Assembly (NCBI GenBank): GCA_035578155.1
Contig: JAPWDM010000008.1
Coordinates: 1,746,001 to 1,810,000 of the forward strand
DNA length: 64,000 nt
Reading direction: 5' to 3'
From: Brachynemurus nebulosus
Lineage: Eukaryota; Arthropoda; Insecta; Neuroptera; Myrmeleontidae
This document shows positions 33,960 to 44,419 of this stretch, one piece after another. Both the position numbers and the translations under genes were made by a program. How positions within the stretch are numbered: position 1 is the stretch's first letter; every line of letters begins with the position of its first letter. The notes beneath the pieces are model-generated. The model had not been told where the DNA came from. It saw only the letters and a program-made list of their open reading frames with translations, and ran no database searches.

Positions 33960-35140
33960 GTTTAGTGGTGGGAAATTAGGTCATTTGTGACGTAAGCTGT
34001 TGTCCACATTGAGAAAGCTAGTATAGAGATACGATGCTTGTTTCTGAATATTCTGTGCAAATACAAAACCAACACCATTGCAAACAGTGTGTAACTACAC
34101 AACATAGTGGGGAGACTTACGTCATCCACTGGCTACAAGTGGAACAGTTTGATAGAAATTCTAGTTTGGTCTCTTGGTAATAATCATAGAACACTAGAAG
34201 CCAACTAATATAAAAAAAGTGTAATTCGCTCGGAGTCATTTGACACCAGTCACAGCTTAAGGCATGTAGTCACTTATTGACCGTCGTCGAGTTCGCACTG
34301 CATTGTGTTAACAATATACCCATTGTTACTTGAACACGTTGAACAGCTCTCTCTGGTAATACGTGTGGTGAGGTAGTATGCGTGAATACACATACTACTA
34401 CAAAAAACTAAACTAAGGGCCCGTCCACACGCTCAAGCTTTACCACCGACTTACCTGCGCAAACCAGGTTTGTGCAAGTAAGTCGCTACGTTTTTTCCCG
34501 TCCATACGTACATATTTACTTGCACAAACTGGTTTGCGCAAGTAAGTCGGTGGTAAAGCTTGTGTCGTGTGGACGGACCCTTTTACACTGCAAGCAGTGT
34601 GTATGTACACAAACAGATTACGTTACCAACTCATTACAAGTGGAACAGACACAAAACCAATCTAGTTTGTCCCCTTGGTAACATAGAACACTAGAAGCCA
34701 ACTAACATAAAAAAAGTGAAATTCGCTTGGAGTCATTTGTTAGTCAGTCACAGCTTAAGGCATTAGTCCGTCAGTAGTCGCGTCGAGTCAACACACCATT
34801 ATATTAACAATATACCCATTGTTAGTTGAGCACGTTGAACAGCTCTCTCTGGTAATACGTGTGATGTGATTGTATGTGTGTATACACATACTACTACAAA
34901 AAACCAAACTAATACACTGCAAAAAGTGTGTATGTACACAAACAGACTACGTCACAAACTCATTACAAGTGGAACAGAGGCAAAGCCAATCTAGTTTGTC
35001 CCCTTGCTTGGTAATAATCTATTCGCATATCGTGTCCATACATCATATGTTTTGATTGTATGTGTGCTGTGCAACGTCACTCACTGGCGACAAGCGGAAT
35101 AGTCTGATAAACATACTAGTTTGGTCCCTTGGTTTTTATA
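33960..35140 (+). repeat. Tandem repeat of about 0.5 kb upstream of gene C
   Basis: CACAGCTTAAGGCAT, ATACCCATTGTTA.TTGA and CACGTTGAACAGCTCTCTCT occur at about 34,250-34,350 and again at about 34,745-34,850. CTAGTTTG(G/T)(T/C)C and AAGTGGAACAG occur three to four times. Function unknown; it directly precedes the leader of gene C and could include its promoter. Confidence 0.7.
34417..34581. mobile_element. Palindromic MITE in the first 0.5-kb repeat
   Basis: GGGCCCGTCCACACG at one end and CGTGTGGACGGACCC at the other are inverted. Inside are CTTTACCACCGACTTAC and its complement, plus CTTGCACAAACTGGTTTGCG. The second tandem unit (AAACTAATACACTGC near 34,910) is the empty site. Confidence 0.85.
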
Positions 35141-35145
35141 GTGGT

Positions 35146-35275
35146 TTTTATGATTACCAACGTGCTACCAACTTAATTTAATTATTAGGAATTAAATGTC
35201 AAAATTGTTGAAACAATTGAATTTTCAAAAAAAAAAAAATAAATAATAAAATAAAATAATAAATAAATAAGTAAA
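35146..35275 (+). promoter_or_regulatory. Leader of zinc-finger gene C
   Basis: TTATGATTACCAACGTGCTA, CTTAATTTAATTATTAGGAA and GAAACAATTGAATTTTC lead into an A-rich run before the ATG. Conserved with B, D, E and F. Confidence 0.55.
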
Positions 35276-36463
35276 ATGGAAAATAACGATTCAACAATTA
35301 CCGAAACATTTACTGTTAAAATAAAAGAAGAGGAAAATTTAAAAAATGAAGACAACTCATTTTCAAATACAACAAAAACGGAATTGTTTGATTCTTTGTA
35401 TAATGAAAATGAAATCAAATTAGAATTAAAAGAAAGTAATAATAGTGATGATTTAATAAATTTGAAAAGTCTACATACAGAAATTAAATTAGAAGATGAC
35501 GAAGAGGATATGTTGACGGAAAACAGCGATTTATTTGGCGAACCGTCAGAAATATGTAACGCACAGAGTGTAGCTGAGCACACACATCAAAATATACATA
35601 CAGGAAAAAAACAGTTCAAATGTAACACATGTTTTAAAACATTTTCTCATTTAGGAAATTTACAGACACATGAAAGAACACATATAGGAGAAAAACCATT
35701 TAAATGTGATATATGCTTTAAAACATTTTCTCAGTGTAGTATTTTGAAAAGGCATCAACAAATACACACAGGAGAAAAACCATTCACATGTAACACATGT
35801 TTTAAAACATTTTCTCAATCAACTCATTTAAAAAGACATGAAAGAGTACACAGCGGAGAGAAACCATTCAAATGTGATATATGCTTTAAAACATTTTCTG
35901 AGTCAAGTATTTTGAAAAGACATCAACAAATACATACGGGAGAAAAACTATTCAAATGTGATATATGTTTTAAAACATTTTCTCGGTCAAGTATTTTGAA
36001 GGGTCATAAAAGAACACATACAGGAGAGAAACCATTCAAATGTAACACATGTTTTAAAACATTTTCTCAGTTAGGAAATTTACAGAAACATGAAAGAACA
36101 CATACAGGAGAGAAACCATTCAAATGTAACACATGTTTTAAAACATTTTCTCAGTTAGAAAATTTACAGAAACATGAAAGAACACATACAGGAGAGAAAC
36201 CATTTAAATGTGAAACATGTTTTAAAACATTTTCTGATGCATCTGTTTTACGGAGACATAAAATAATACATACCGGAGAGAAATCATTCAAATGTGATAT
36301 ATGTTTTAAAACATTTTCACTGTCAAATAGTTTAAAAACACATAAAATAATACATACAGGAGAAAAACCATTCAAATGTGATGTATGTTTTAAAACATTT
36401 ACTCAGTTGGCCACTTTGAAGACACACATCAAAAGATTGCATGTTTTAAAAAAAAAAAAATAA
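35276..36463 (+). CDS. C2H2 zinc-finger protein C (10 fingers)
   Basis: Intronless, 395 aa. The N-terminal module (about residues 1-120) reads MENNDSTITETFTVKIKEEE, then a Ser/Asn-rich stretch, EIKLEDDEEDMLTENSDLFG and SVAEHTHQNIHTGKKQ. It is acidic, with SUMO-type motifs IKEE and IKLE. Ten fingers follow with the CFKTFS signature and TGEKPFKC linkers. Fingers 6 and 7 are near-identical (SQLGNLQKH, SQLENLQKH), a recent 84-bp duplication. Finger 8 carries DASVLRRH, the type expanded in gene F. The last finger ends HIKRLHVLKKKK. The closest paralog is F, together with its 3' flank. A nuclear DNA-binding role is inferred from the family; targets are unknown. Confidence 0.94.
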   Translation: MENNDSTITETFTVKIKEEENLKNEDNSFSNTTKTELFDSLYNENEIKLELKESNNSDDLINLKSLHTEIKLEDDEEDMLTENSDLFGEPSEICNAQSVAEHTHQNIHTGKKQFKCNTCFKTFSHLGNLQTHERTHIGEKPFKCDICFKTFSQCSILKRHQQIHTGEKPFTCNTCFKTFSQSTHLKRHERVHSGEKPFKCDICFKTFSESSILKRHQQIHTGEKLFKCDICFKTFSRSSILKGHKRTHTGEKPFKCNTCFKTFSQLGNLQKHERTHTGEKPFKCNTCFKTFSQLENLQKHERTHTGEKPFKCETCFKTFSDASVLRRHKIIHTGEKSFKCDICFKTFSLSNSLKTHKIIHTGEKPFKCDVCFKTFTQLATLKTHIKRLHVLKKKK

Positions 36464-36930
36464 TCACAAGAATATAATAATAAAATAATAATTGGATGAA
36501 AAGTCGATGTATACATTTGCCAGCCGTCCCGAATTTTTCGGCACGTCCTGTTTCTGAAGAAAATTTAAGCCGTCTCGCCAAGAGCTCTCGCGAAACGTCT
36601 GATGTTCCGGAAGTCAACGAAATTGATCCCGTTTCTGGAGAAAATTTATGCTGTCCTACCAAGAGTCAAGTCAACGGAATTGAAAGTTTCCATTTGAAAG
36701 ATGCTTATTGATTGTTAATATTAAAAAGTATTTGCTGATTTTTCGATAATTTTGTATTTGTTTCGTTTAAATAATTTCATTTTGTTTTTATTAATTCGGT
36801 AGATTTGTAATTCTCTGGAAATGATAAATATTGTGATAATTTAAGATGTAATATTCGAAAGTTTACTTTGTGAAAATCTTTATTAAGAAAAATAAATCGT
36901 TTACTTTGTTACTTTTCATTCACTGATATT
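36464..36930 (+). other. 3' UTR of gene C with polyadenylation signal
   Basis: It is collinear with the other members and has an extra GTTTCTGGAGAAAATTTATG unit also found in F. AATAAA lies at 36891-36896. Confidence 0.75.
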
Positions 36931-37670
36931 AAAATATATTATGTACCATATCCAGAGTCATACATGAGCTAGCAGTGACTTACATTAAAGAATTTATTAA
37001 AAAAACTAACTACAAAGTTTTTTCAAAAATGTAGAACTCATGATAATGATTTAATTAAAAACACAGGCAACTATAACTTACAAGAATTGCATAACAAATA
37101 TAAAAAATATAAACATAAAAGAGTCAAACACATATTGTTGTAACCAAATAAATTACGTAATTGAATGGAAATTAACAAACAAAAATAAAAATTTGTCATA
37201 ACTAAAAATCAAATAGTATACAAAGTTGGGTTTTTTTATCTTGCACTTGGTATTTTTTCCAAGAAAGAAAAAAATAATCTCTATCATATAATTATGTACC
37301 AATGATAAAATTATAGAAATTAAAAATAATCTCTATCATATATGTACCAATGAACTTTAAAACAACATATTAAAAACGATTATATCTTTAAGATGGTTAT
37401 ATAAGGAACGTCTACTAAAAGGCTTTGTAGAAATTTATTTAACTTCTGTTGTAAATTTTAGTGCAAAATAAATATTTTGTTTATTATTTATTTATTTATG
37501 TACCATACAATAGAATAATAGATGAAGTATACATTATTTATTTATTTTTTTGAAGCAAAATCGCCATATTTGTTAACACCTTTTATAACCTTCAAAGTGG
37601 GTTGAATTGAACGCATGTTGAGTTAAATTTAATAGATTTGAACGTTACTTTTATGGTATTCCATATTTGA

Positions 37671-37857
37671 TTTTAGTAAATAAAACACTTTACAAAATAC
37701 CACTTTTATTGAACGTAAAACTCTTATGACATGTTTCGGTCAATATGACCATGTGAACACGTTTGAGAATGGTCATATTGACCGAAACATGTCATAAGAG
37801 TTTTATATTCAGTAAAAGTGGTATTTTGTAAAGTGTTTTATTTACTAAAATCACATG
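37671..37857. repeat. Inverted repeat with arms of about 85 bp
   Basis: GATTTTAGTAAATAAAACAC at the left pairs with GTGTTTTATTTACTAAAATC at the right. CATGTTTCGGTCAATATGAC pairs with GTCATATTGACCGAAACATG near the loop. The F-side copy at 56204-56300 keeps only the outer stem. Confidence 0.88.
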
Positions 37858-38017
37858 TTGAATTATTTCGTTAAATTATTTAAAGTTGGTCTGACGTTAC
37901 AACTCTCAAATTTAAATCTTTTTTTATTAATCAACGAAAATGATTGTACATAAATTTAAAAAATTTGGTGAATTTTAAAATATCAGAGAATGAGTAAACT
38001 GAAGGAGGCCGTTTTTT

Positions 38018-38228
38018 ATGCCACCGAAGGATGACATATTGATTTTGTTGAGTGATCATAGTGGGGGAAACATTATTATAGAGTTGTACATGCATATTGA
38101 ATAAACGCAAGAGGACTGTATTCTCACTGTACTTAAAAAACGAGCCAAAAAATCATAAATTAACATTTTCACTGAGGTGACATTACTTAGTGCGTGTCAA
38201 AAACACGCACTTGACGAATTTTTTACTT
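38018..38228 (-). mobile_element. Dispersed repeat G, copy 3
   Basis: It ends in the hairpin GTGCGTGTCAAAAACACGCAC followed by TTGACGAA. The empty site is present at 56,430 (GCCGTTTTTTTACTTT) and in the gene D flank near 41,365. Confidence 0.8.
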
Positions 38229-38491
38229 TTATATTTTAGCCCCACTATATAAAATAGGAAGAACTTGAAGAAATGGAGAATTTGACTAATTTTGGGAAAC
38301 TATTTTAAAATACGCATATTTATGTATTATGCATGTAATGAGGAGGTGGCGTACAAAAAGCATTTTGTCACACAGATCACAATTTTCAGTATAAGCAAAA
38401 AACTGATTTCTAGAGAACTAAAATATAATATCCGCATGTTTGTATTTTTCCTCCTTTTGAGTACATTCACTTTACCATTTTTCATACTCTT

Positions 38492-38572
38492 GCATAGTGT
38501 TTTTCAACCTGTGGGTCGCGACCCCCTGGGGGGTCGCAAAGCCTTTTTAAAGGGGTCGCAGTTACTTTAACA
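38492..38572. mobile_element. hAT terminal fragment
   Basis: TAGTGTTTTTCAACCTGTGG followed by GTCGCGACCCCCTGGGGGGTC and GGGGTCGCAG. The start TAGTGTTTTTCAACC with the GTCGCGACCCC palindrome is a well-known hAT terminus in animals. Only one end is recognisable. Confidence 0.6.
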
Positions 38573-38613
38573 ATAAAACCACTCTAGTTCAATACATAGT
38601 ATTTAACAAAGAA

Positions 38614-38955
38614 ATACCCCTGTCGCAGCATCCTGCATAACATAGCGAATTTCCGTTTATAAAAATTAGTTTTTCTCGGAAACTAGTTGACATAGAATAA
38701 TAGTTTAAAGAGCTTTTTTATGTAACTTTTTCTCCTCTTTTAAATGGTGTAAAAAAATTTGGCAAAAATTTTTGAATAAGTGGAAATTTTGGCAAAAAAC
38801 TAATTTTTTGCAAGAACAAAAACCATGTTCCTGGCATCCGACGTGTCTGGCTGAAGAACTCATCCAAGATTTTTGGATTTCCAACGTTGTCACTAAATTT
38901 CGTAACCCTAGGACGTTTCGTTCGAGAGTTATCGTGCTGATACATAAATACATAA

Positions 38956-39037
<82 letters not shown>

Positions 39038-39157
39038 AGTGAATATTATTTTCGGTTTCTAGGGACCTCAAAACAAATTTCTGCCATAGTCCCGGGCTCA
39101 AGTCCCGTCATGAGACCTACTGTAATAGCTGAATTTCCATTCTGGAAATTCGCTAAA
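38614..39157 (-). mobile_element. (TA)n-centred element Z, copy 3 (full)
   Basis: It runs from AATACCCCTGTCGCAGCATC to GGAAATTCGCTAAAA with a (TA)n centre at 38959-39031. Shared blocks: AACCATGTTCCTGGCATCCG, ACGTTTCGTTCGAGAGTTAT, GCCATAGTCCCGGGCTCAAG. This copy shows that Z and the foldback FB share one terminus. Confidence 0.85.
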
Positions 39158-39369
39158 AGTTAATTAAAGGTTACATTACTGTGACGGTTTCATACTTTCG
39201 CCTGATCAAATTTCAAAACAAATAACTGCGGCTTATTTTCAATAACAGTAAATCCGAGTTTTAAATAATTGTCGTCATCTAGACGCTTTTTCTTTGCTTT
39301 TGTTTCATTACTCTCATTGGAACTTGAAGTTGACGGTTGTGCATGTCTTTCCAGACAATAATTAGCAGA

Positions 39370-39703
39370 TAAAAAAAAGGTACGGGGACAGGTCTTAATT
39401 TTGCTTCATATTGCATTTATTTGATGAAATAAGACCAATTTTAATTAATTTTACCATATAAGTATGTAGTTTGTTTATGTAGCCACTACAATCTCGTCGA
39501 AGTAGGTTGAAGTTCCTCGCTGAAGTTGGCTGAAGCCTGAATAGCATTACAATAAAACCACGAGAATCCACGAAGCGACCTTTTACATTTCCATACTCAG
39601 TCAACTTGGCCAGAATTAGAGCCTGCTTTAAAATACTTTAAAACTATTGCTGGCCCCTGGGGGACTGCATTTATTCCCGGATTGTCTAGTGTCATATTCT
39701 ATT
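39370..39703 (+). other. Upstream flank of gene D (empty-site reference)
   Basis: Paralogous to the flanks of B and E: GTACGGGGACAGGTCTTAAT, CTCGTCGAAGTAGGTTGAAG, GCCTGCTTTAAAATACTTTA and CCCGGATTGTCTAGTGTCAT. It has none of the insertions found there and so serves as the unoccupied reference. No gene. Confidence 0.7.
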
Positions 39704-39811
39704 TTTATGATTACCAACGTGCTACCAACTTAAATTATTAAGAATTAAATTGTCAAACAATTTGTCAAAATTGTGGAAACAATTGAATTTTCAAATAAAT
39801 AAATAAATAAA
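39704..39811 (+). promoter_or_regulatory. Leader of zinc-finger gene D
   Basis: TTATGATTACCAACGTGCTA, AACTTAAATTATTAAGAATT and a duplicated GTCAAACAATTTGTCAAAAT (shared with F) precede the A/T-rich run before the ATG. Confidence 0.55.
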
Positions 39812-40909
39812 ATGGAAGATAACGGTTCTACAATTACTGAAATATTTACTGTTAAAATAAAAGAAGAGGAAAATTTACAAAATGAAGACAACTTATTTTC
39901 GAATACAATAAAAACGGAATTGTTTGATTCTTTGTATCACGAAAATGAAATCAAGTTAGAATTAAAAGAAAGTAATAATAGTGATGATTTAATAAATCTG
40001 AAAAGTTTACATACCGAGATTAAATTAGAAGATGACGAAGAGGATATGTTAACGGAAAACAGTGTTTTATTTGGTGAACCATCAGAAATATGTAACGCAC
40101 ACAGTGTAGCTGAGCACACACATCAAAATATACATACAGGAAAAAAACAGTTCAAATGTAACACGTGTTTTAAAACATTTTCTCGGTCAGGTAATTTAAA
40201 AATTCATGAAAGAATACATACAGCAGAAAAATCATTCATGTGTAATATATGTTTTAAAGCATTTTCGCGGTCAGATCACTTAAAAACACATGAAAGAACA
40301 CATACAAGAGAAAAACCATACAAATGTAACACATGTTTTAAAACATTTTCTCTGCCACATAGTTTGAAGTCACATAAAAAAACACATACAGGTGAAAAAC
40401 CATTTGAATGTAACACATGTTTTAAAACATTTTCTCAGTCAAACAATTTAAAAAGACATGAAAAAACACATACAGGAGAAAAACCATTTAAATGTAACAC
40501 ATGTTTTAAAACATTTTCCACGACGGGTAATTTAAAATCTCATGAAAGAACACACACAGGAGAAAAACCATTTACATGTAATGTATGTAGTAAAACATTT
40601 TCTCATTCAAACAATTTGAAAGATCATAAAAGAATACACACCGGAGAAAAACCATTCAAATGTGATATATGCTTTAAAACATTTTCTAACTCAGCCGTTT
40701 TAAAGAAACATGAACGAACACATATAGGAGAGAAACCATTCAAATGTGATATTTGTAATAAAACATTTTCTCAGTCAGGCAATTTGAGATCACATGAAAG
40801 AACACATACAGGAGAGAAACCATTCAAATGTAATACATGCTTTAAACGTTTTTCCCGATCGTTCATTCTGAAGAGACACATCAAAAGAGTGCATGTTTTA
40901 CAAAATTAA
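39812..40909 (+). CDS. C2H2 zinc-finger protein D (9 fingers)
   Basis: Intronless, 365 aa. The N-terminal module is nearly identical to C (MEDNGSTITEIFTVKIKEEE, ending SVAEHTHQNIHTGKKQ). Nine fingers follow. Finger 1 has HTAEKS and finger 2 HTREKP in place of the TGEKP linker. Finger 6 reads CNVCSKTFS and finger 8 CDICNKTFS, departing from the CFKTFS signature. The last finger ends HIKRVHVLQN and stop, as in E, so D and E form one subgroup by C-terminus. Fingers 3-4 correspond to fingers 7-8 of B at the point where B is frameshifted. Complete reading frame, no damage seen. A nuclear DNA-binding role is inferred from the family. Confidence 0.94.
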   Translation: MEDNGSTITEIFTVKIKEEENLQNEDNLFSNTIKTELFDSLYHENEIKLELKESNNSDDLINLKSLHTEIKLEDDEEDMLTENSVLFGEPSEICNAHSVAEHTHQNIHTGKKQFKCNTCFKTFSRSGNLKIHERIHTAEKSFMCNICFKAFSRSDHLKTHERTHTREKPYKCNTCFKTFSLPHSLKSHKKTHTGEKPFECNTCFKTFSQSNNLKRHEKTHTGEKPFKCNTCFKTFSTTGNLKSHERTHTGEKPFTCNVCSKTFSHSNNLKDHKRIHTGEKPFKCDICFKTFSNSAVLKKHERTHIGEKPFKCDICNKTFSQSGNLRSHERTHTGEKPFKCNTCFKRFSRSFILKRHIKRVHVLQN

Positions 40910-41300
40910 AAAAGGTAAGAATATTGTGACAAAAAATAATAATTGAATGTAAAAAGTGTATGTGTACGTTTGCCAGCCGTCCTGAGTTGTTCGACACGTC
41001 CCGTTTCTGGAGAAAATTTATGCTGTCTGTCTCGCCAAGAGTCAAGTCAACGGAATTGAAAGTTTCCATTTGAAAGGTGCTTATTGATTGTTAATATTAA
41101 AAAGTATTTGCTGGTTTTTCGATAATTTTGTATTTGTTTCGTTTAAGTAATTTCATTTAAGTAGGTTTTATTAATTCGGTAGATTCGTGATTTTTTTTAA
41201 ATAGATAAATATTTACTGTTCGAAAGTTTACTTTGTGAAAATCTGTATTAAGAAAAATAAATCGTTTACTTTGTTACTTTTCATTCACTGATATTAAGAT
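40910..41300 (+). other. 3' UTR of gene D with polyadenylation signal
   Basis: AAAAAAGGTAAGAATATTGT directly follows the stop and is the empty site for the 1.66-kb insertion next to gene E. AATAAA is at 41256-41261. Confidence 0.75.
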
Positions 41301-41639
41301 ATATTATGTAGATGTACCATACAATAGATGAAGTACACATTATGTTTTCAGTAAACTGAAGGAAGCGGTTTTTTTACTTTTATATTTTAGCGCCACTATA
41401 TAAAGTAGGGAAACTATTTTAAGATACGCATATTTATGTATTATGCACGTGTATAATTTCAATTTTTAAAAATAGTACCGAAGATCATTAGAAAAAATTA
41501 ATATTTGTTCTGAAAATTTGCGCGAAAACGTGCATTAGCTTCAATTACGTCACTTTTTCTAGATAGCAACAGGTGTCATGTAACTAAGAAAAAAAAAACT
41601 GTTTATTTTTCCTGTAGTTAACTAGAAAAAGAAATTGTT

Positions 41640-41900
41640 GATATTTAACCGACTTCAAAAACGAGGAGGTTTTCAATTGTACCCGTTTGTTTTTTTCGAT
41701 TTTTTTTTTTTTAATGTTTGTACACCGATTTCTCCCACATTTGTGGGCCAGTTTGCGCCATTCTTTTTTTGGTTAGTAGATAAAGGTCTCCAGGTGGTCC
41801 CATAAAAATTTTATTAACATTGGTTGAGTAATTTTTTAACCATCCTCAATAATATTTTGGATCAAGTGAGAGGGGCGAGCTACATATTGCGCACACATGT
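41640..41900 (+). mobile_element. Dispersed repeat with GACTTCAAAAACGAGGAGG
   Basis: ACCGACTTCAAAAACGAGGA, CACCGATTTCTCCCACATTT and AAGGTCTCCAGGTGGTCCCA. The opening block is common in insect dispersed repeats. Single copy here; class unknown. Confidence 0.45.
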
Positions 41901-41924
41901 GCGCAATATGTAGCTACTGTACGG

Positions 41925-42255
41925 TGGGTGTCGCTAACGCGTAAGTGCCAAAAAAAATTTACTTAAATTTAAAAAAATTAGTATAATAAAGGGTATAACG
42001 TTAATTTTTTTTTTTATTACTTTGCCTAAGGTGGGTACACAATATATATTAAACTTAAATAATCCGGCTCAGTAATTTCGTCAAAAAAAATTTTTTTGGA
42101 AAATTTTTGTCTGGTTGTGTATTCATAAACTATTAGCCTCGGAGGGTTGAAATTTGGCAGGAATGTATCTGGGGCTAAGAAGTATTATTTCCTATAAAAA
42201 CAATCAATTTTGCGTCAAGGGCCGTTTTCCCTATTTTACCCGGCTATGCCCTTTG
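41925..42255 (+). mobile_element. Dispersed repeat H, copy 1 (partial)
   Basis: GGTGGGTGTCGCTAACGCGT, AAGGTGGGTACACAATATAT, TAGCCTCGGAGGGTTGAAAT and CCCGGCTATGCCCTTTG. Other copies: 58131-59800 (inverted and interrupted) and 63435-63885. Confidence 0.75.
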
Positions 42256-42292
42256 TATAATAATTATGCAAAATTTTTTACTTTAAATAAAG

Positions 42293-42468
42293 TTCGTCAA
42301 ATACGTGTTTTTGACACGCACTAAGTAATGTCATCTCAGTGAAAGTGTTAATTTATGATTTTTTGTTAACTCTACAGCCCTCTTGCGTTTATTCAATATG
42401 GATGTAAAACTCAATAATTATTCAGTCACACAACGATATTAATATGTCATCTTCGATGACATAAAAAT
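42293..42468 (+). mobile_element. Dispersed repeat G, copy 4
   Basis: TTCGTCAAATACGTGTTTTT, GACACGCACTAAGTAATGTC and CATCTTCGATGACATAAAAA. Confidence 0.7.
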
Positions 42469-42659
42469 TAGTTAATATAATTTTTAAATTTATGTTGATC
42501 TACTTATTCTAAAAACAATTTCCTAATTTTAAATTCAAACTAATTTCCATAGTTATGTTTGCTAACCGGAATTTAAGTAGCGAGCCTAGTGGCGCCAGTG
42601 TTGAAATATAAGAGAATGTAACGTCACAATCCGTTTCTACTGACCTAATTTATAGCTGA

Positions 42660-43704
42660 AAAATTACTTTTTTTTTAAAATTAAATAATGAAAGTTAGGA
42701 TCACAGAACACTAGTTAGGATGAATTAACATAATAAGTTGCTGCCTTTTATTATCAATTTTCATTAAAATTTGTTTTTATTGTTTTTCTTTGATACTGTC
42801 AAAGACCCCATTAGCAGATAAAAAAAGTACGGGGACAGATTTTGCTTCATTTGTTGCATTTGTTTGATGACATCAGACCAATTTTAATTAATTTGACCGT
42901 ATAGTTTTTTTATGCAGCCACTACACGCTGAAGTTGGCTGAGGCCTGAATAGCATAATAAAATAACCACGAGGACTCACGTAGTGAGCTTTTACATTCTC
43001 GTATTCGGTCAATTTCGCGAAAATGTAGAGCATGGTGGGCATGGTGTCTAGAAAAAGGTGACCCAACCCAATGTATGCAAAAAAGCGTCTAAAAATAAGA
43101 GGGCATTAGTGTTCCTTGTGTATCAAAGCGGTAGTTTGAATAATACTTGAAATAGTTTTATTGTTATATCATAAAGAACAAATTACAATATTAATAAAAT
43201 AAAATTTATTTAGGTTACTTGATTTTCCTTGCGGGTACTTGAAAAATGCAGGATTTTTCAAATTTAATTCCCTGAGTCGCTTTATATTAATTAAACTGCC
43301 ACTAGAACAATTTTTAACACCACACACCCTGCCCATTTTGATATTATTGATTTAAAATTAAGCTGAACAAATTCTTCGTATTTATTTAAAAAAACAATTT
43401 TATAAGATTTTTGAAATCATTTCTAAAATTGATACTTCAAGTCTATTTTTCTTACTATATTCGCTATATTCACATCAGTTGATGAGGAATATTAACACTT
43501 CGAGTGGTAGAAAAAGAAAACCTAATAATTGCCATTTTCCTGTCCAATTTTGTTAATTCTTCCGTTTGAGTTATAAGTGCATGTATTTATGGTCTATGTT
43601 TTACATTCTCATAACTCCGTCAACTTTGCCAGACTGTAGAGGATGTAGAGCCTGCTTTAAAATTCTTTAAAACTATTGCTGGCCCTTGGGGGACTGCATT
43701 AATA
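42660..43704 (+). other. Upstream flank of gene E, rearranged
   Basis: Paralogous to the B and D flanks at 42660-43010 and 43600-43704. The intervening 43060-43600 is not matched in those flanks and is presumably inserted or diverged sequence without recognised structure. Confidence 0.6.
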
Positions 43705-44275
43705 CGGTACTTGACTATATTTAAAATTTGTGTCAAATCTTAAATAATTCTATGCATTATCATTACATATGTCCAATTTTAATGATGAAACATAAAAAAA
43801 TTTGATAACTATTTAGAAATTTTATTTTGAAAATCGCCATTTTTCAACAAATATTCAAATTAGTGAAAACGCACCATTTCTTGAACATGACGTAACATTT
43901 TGTAGCTAGATATGTCGATTTTGATAATTTTCATCGATTAGGTGAAATTGTGTTTTCTTTTGAATATTTCTATTAGCTTCTATAATATAGTAATAATAAT
44001 CGGCCAGAATTCTAATAAATACTTGCTTTTACTTTGACATTTTATGAATATAATCAAAGTTTTGAGGTTATAAATATTGACATTGACGTTTAGTTGCTTC
44101 AAACTGTGACATCACTATACTGAGATGTTTTTCCGCCTTTTTCTGATTTAAAATTGTAGGGTTATTTTTTTGATGATTTTTTACAGAATCTGTCGAAAAT
44201 AAAAAAAATCACTTAACTGATATGGAAAAACAATGCTTTTATGTAGAATATTTTTGTCACTTCGGTCAAGTACCC
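43705..44275. mobile_element. TA-flanked MITE upstream of gene E
   Basis: The ends CGGTACTTGAC and GTCAAGTACC are inverted, with TA at 43703-43704 and 44276-44277. The D flank (CTGCATTTATTCCCGG) is the empty site. Tc1/mariner-like by target. The terminus resembles ACGGTACTTGACTAGAATT at 14505. Confidence 0.75.
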
Positions 44276-44290
44276 TATTCCCGGATTGTC

Positions 44291-44419
44291 TAGTGTCATA
44301 TCATATTCTATTCTATTTTTAATTTACCAACGTGCTACCAACTTAAATTATTAGGAATTAAATGTCAAAATTGTGGAAACAATTGATTTTTCGAAAAAAA
44401 AAAAATAAATCAAAATAAA
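44291..44419 (+). promoter_or_regulatory. Leader of zinc-finger gene E
   Basis: GTCTAGTGTCATATCATATT, TTTACCAACGTGCTACCAAC, TTATTAGGAATTAAATGTCA and AAACAATTGATTTTTCG, then an A-rich run to the ATG. Confidence 0.55.

Larger units (their letters stand above)
36931..38330 (+). repeat. Segmental duplication shared by C and F (C side)
   Basis: The 3' flank 36931-38330 matches 55530-56540 plus 56918-56960 at high identity (for example ATATCCAGAGTCATACAT, AAAAGGCTTTGTAGAAATTT). The C side has extra repeat G at 38018-38228 and an intact hairpin at 37671-37857. The F side lacks G, has a shortened hairpin and has gained a TA-flanked MITE. Confidence 0.85.

Noticed and set aside
38772..39062. Conserved frame [20 protein letters not shown] as a gene in Z elements
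   Set aside because: It is open in three copies, but the opposite strand is equally open and it runs into (TA)n; conservation is that of a recent DNA repeat.
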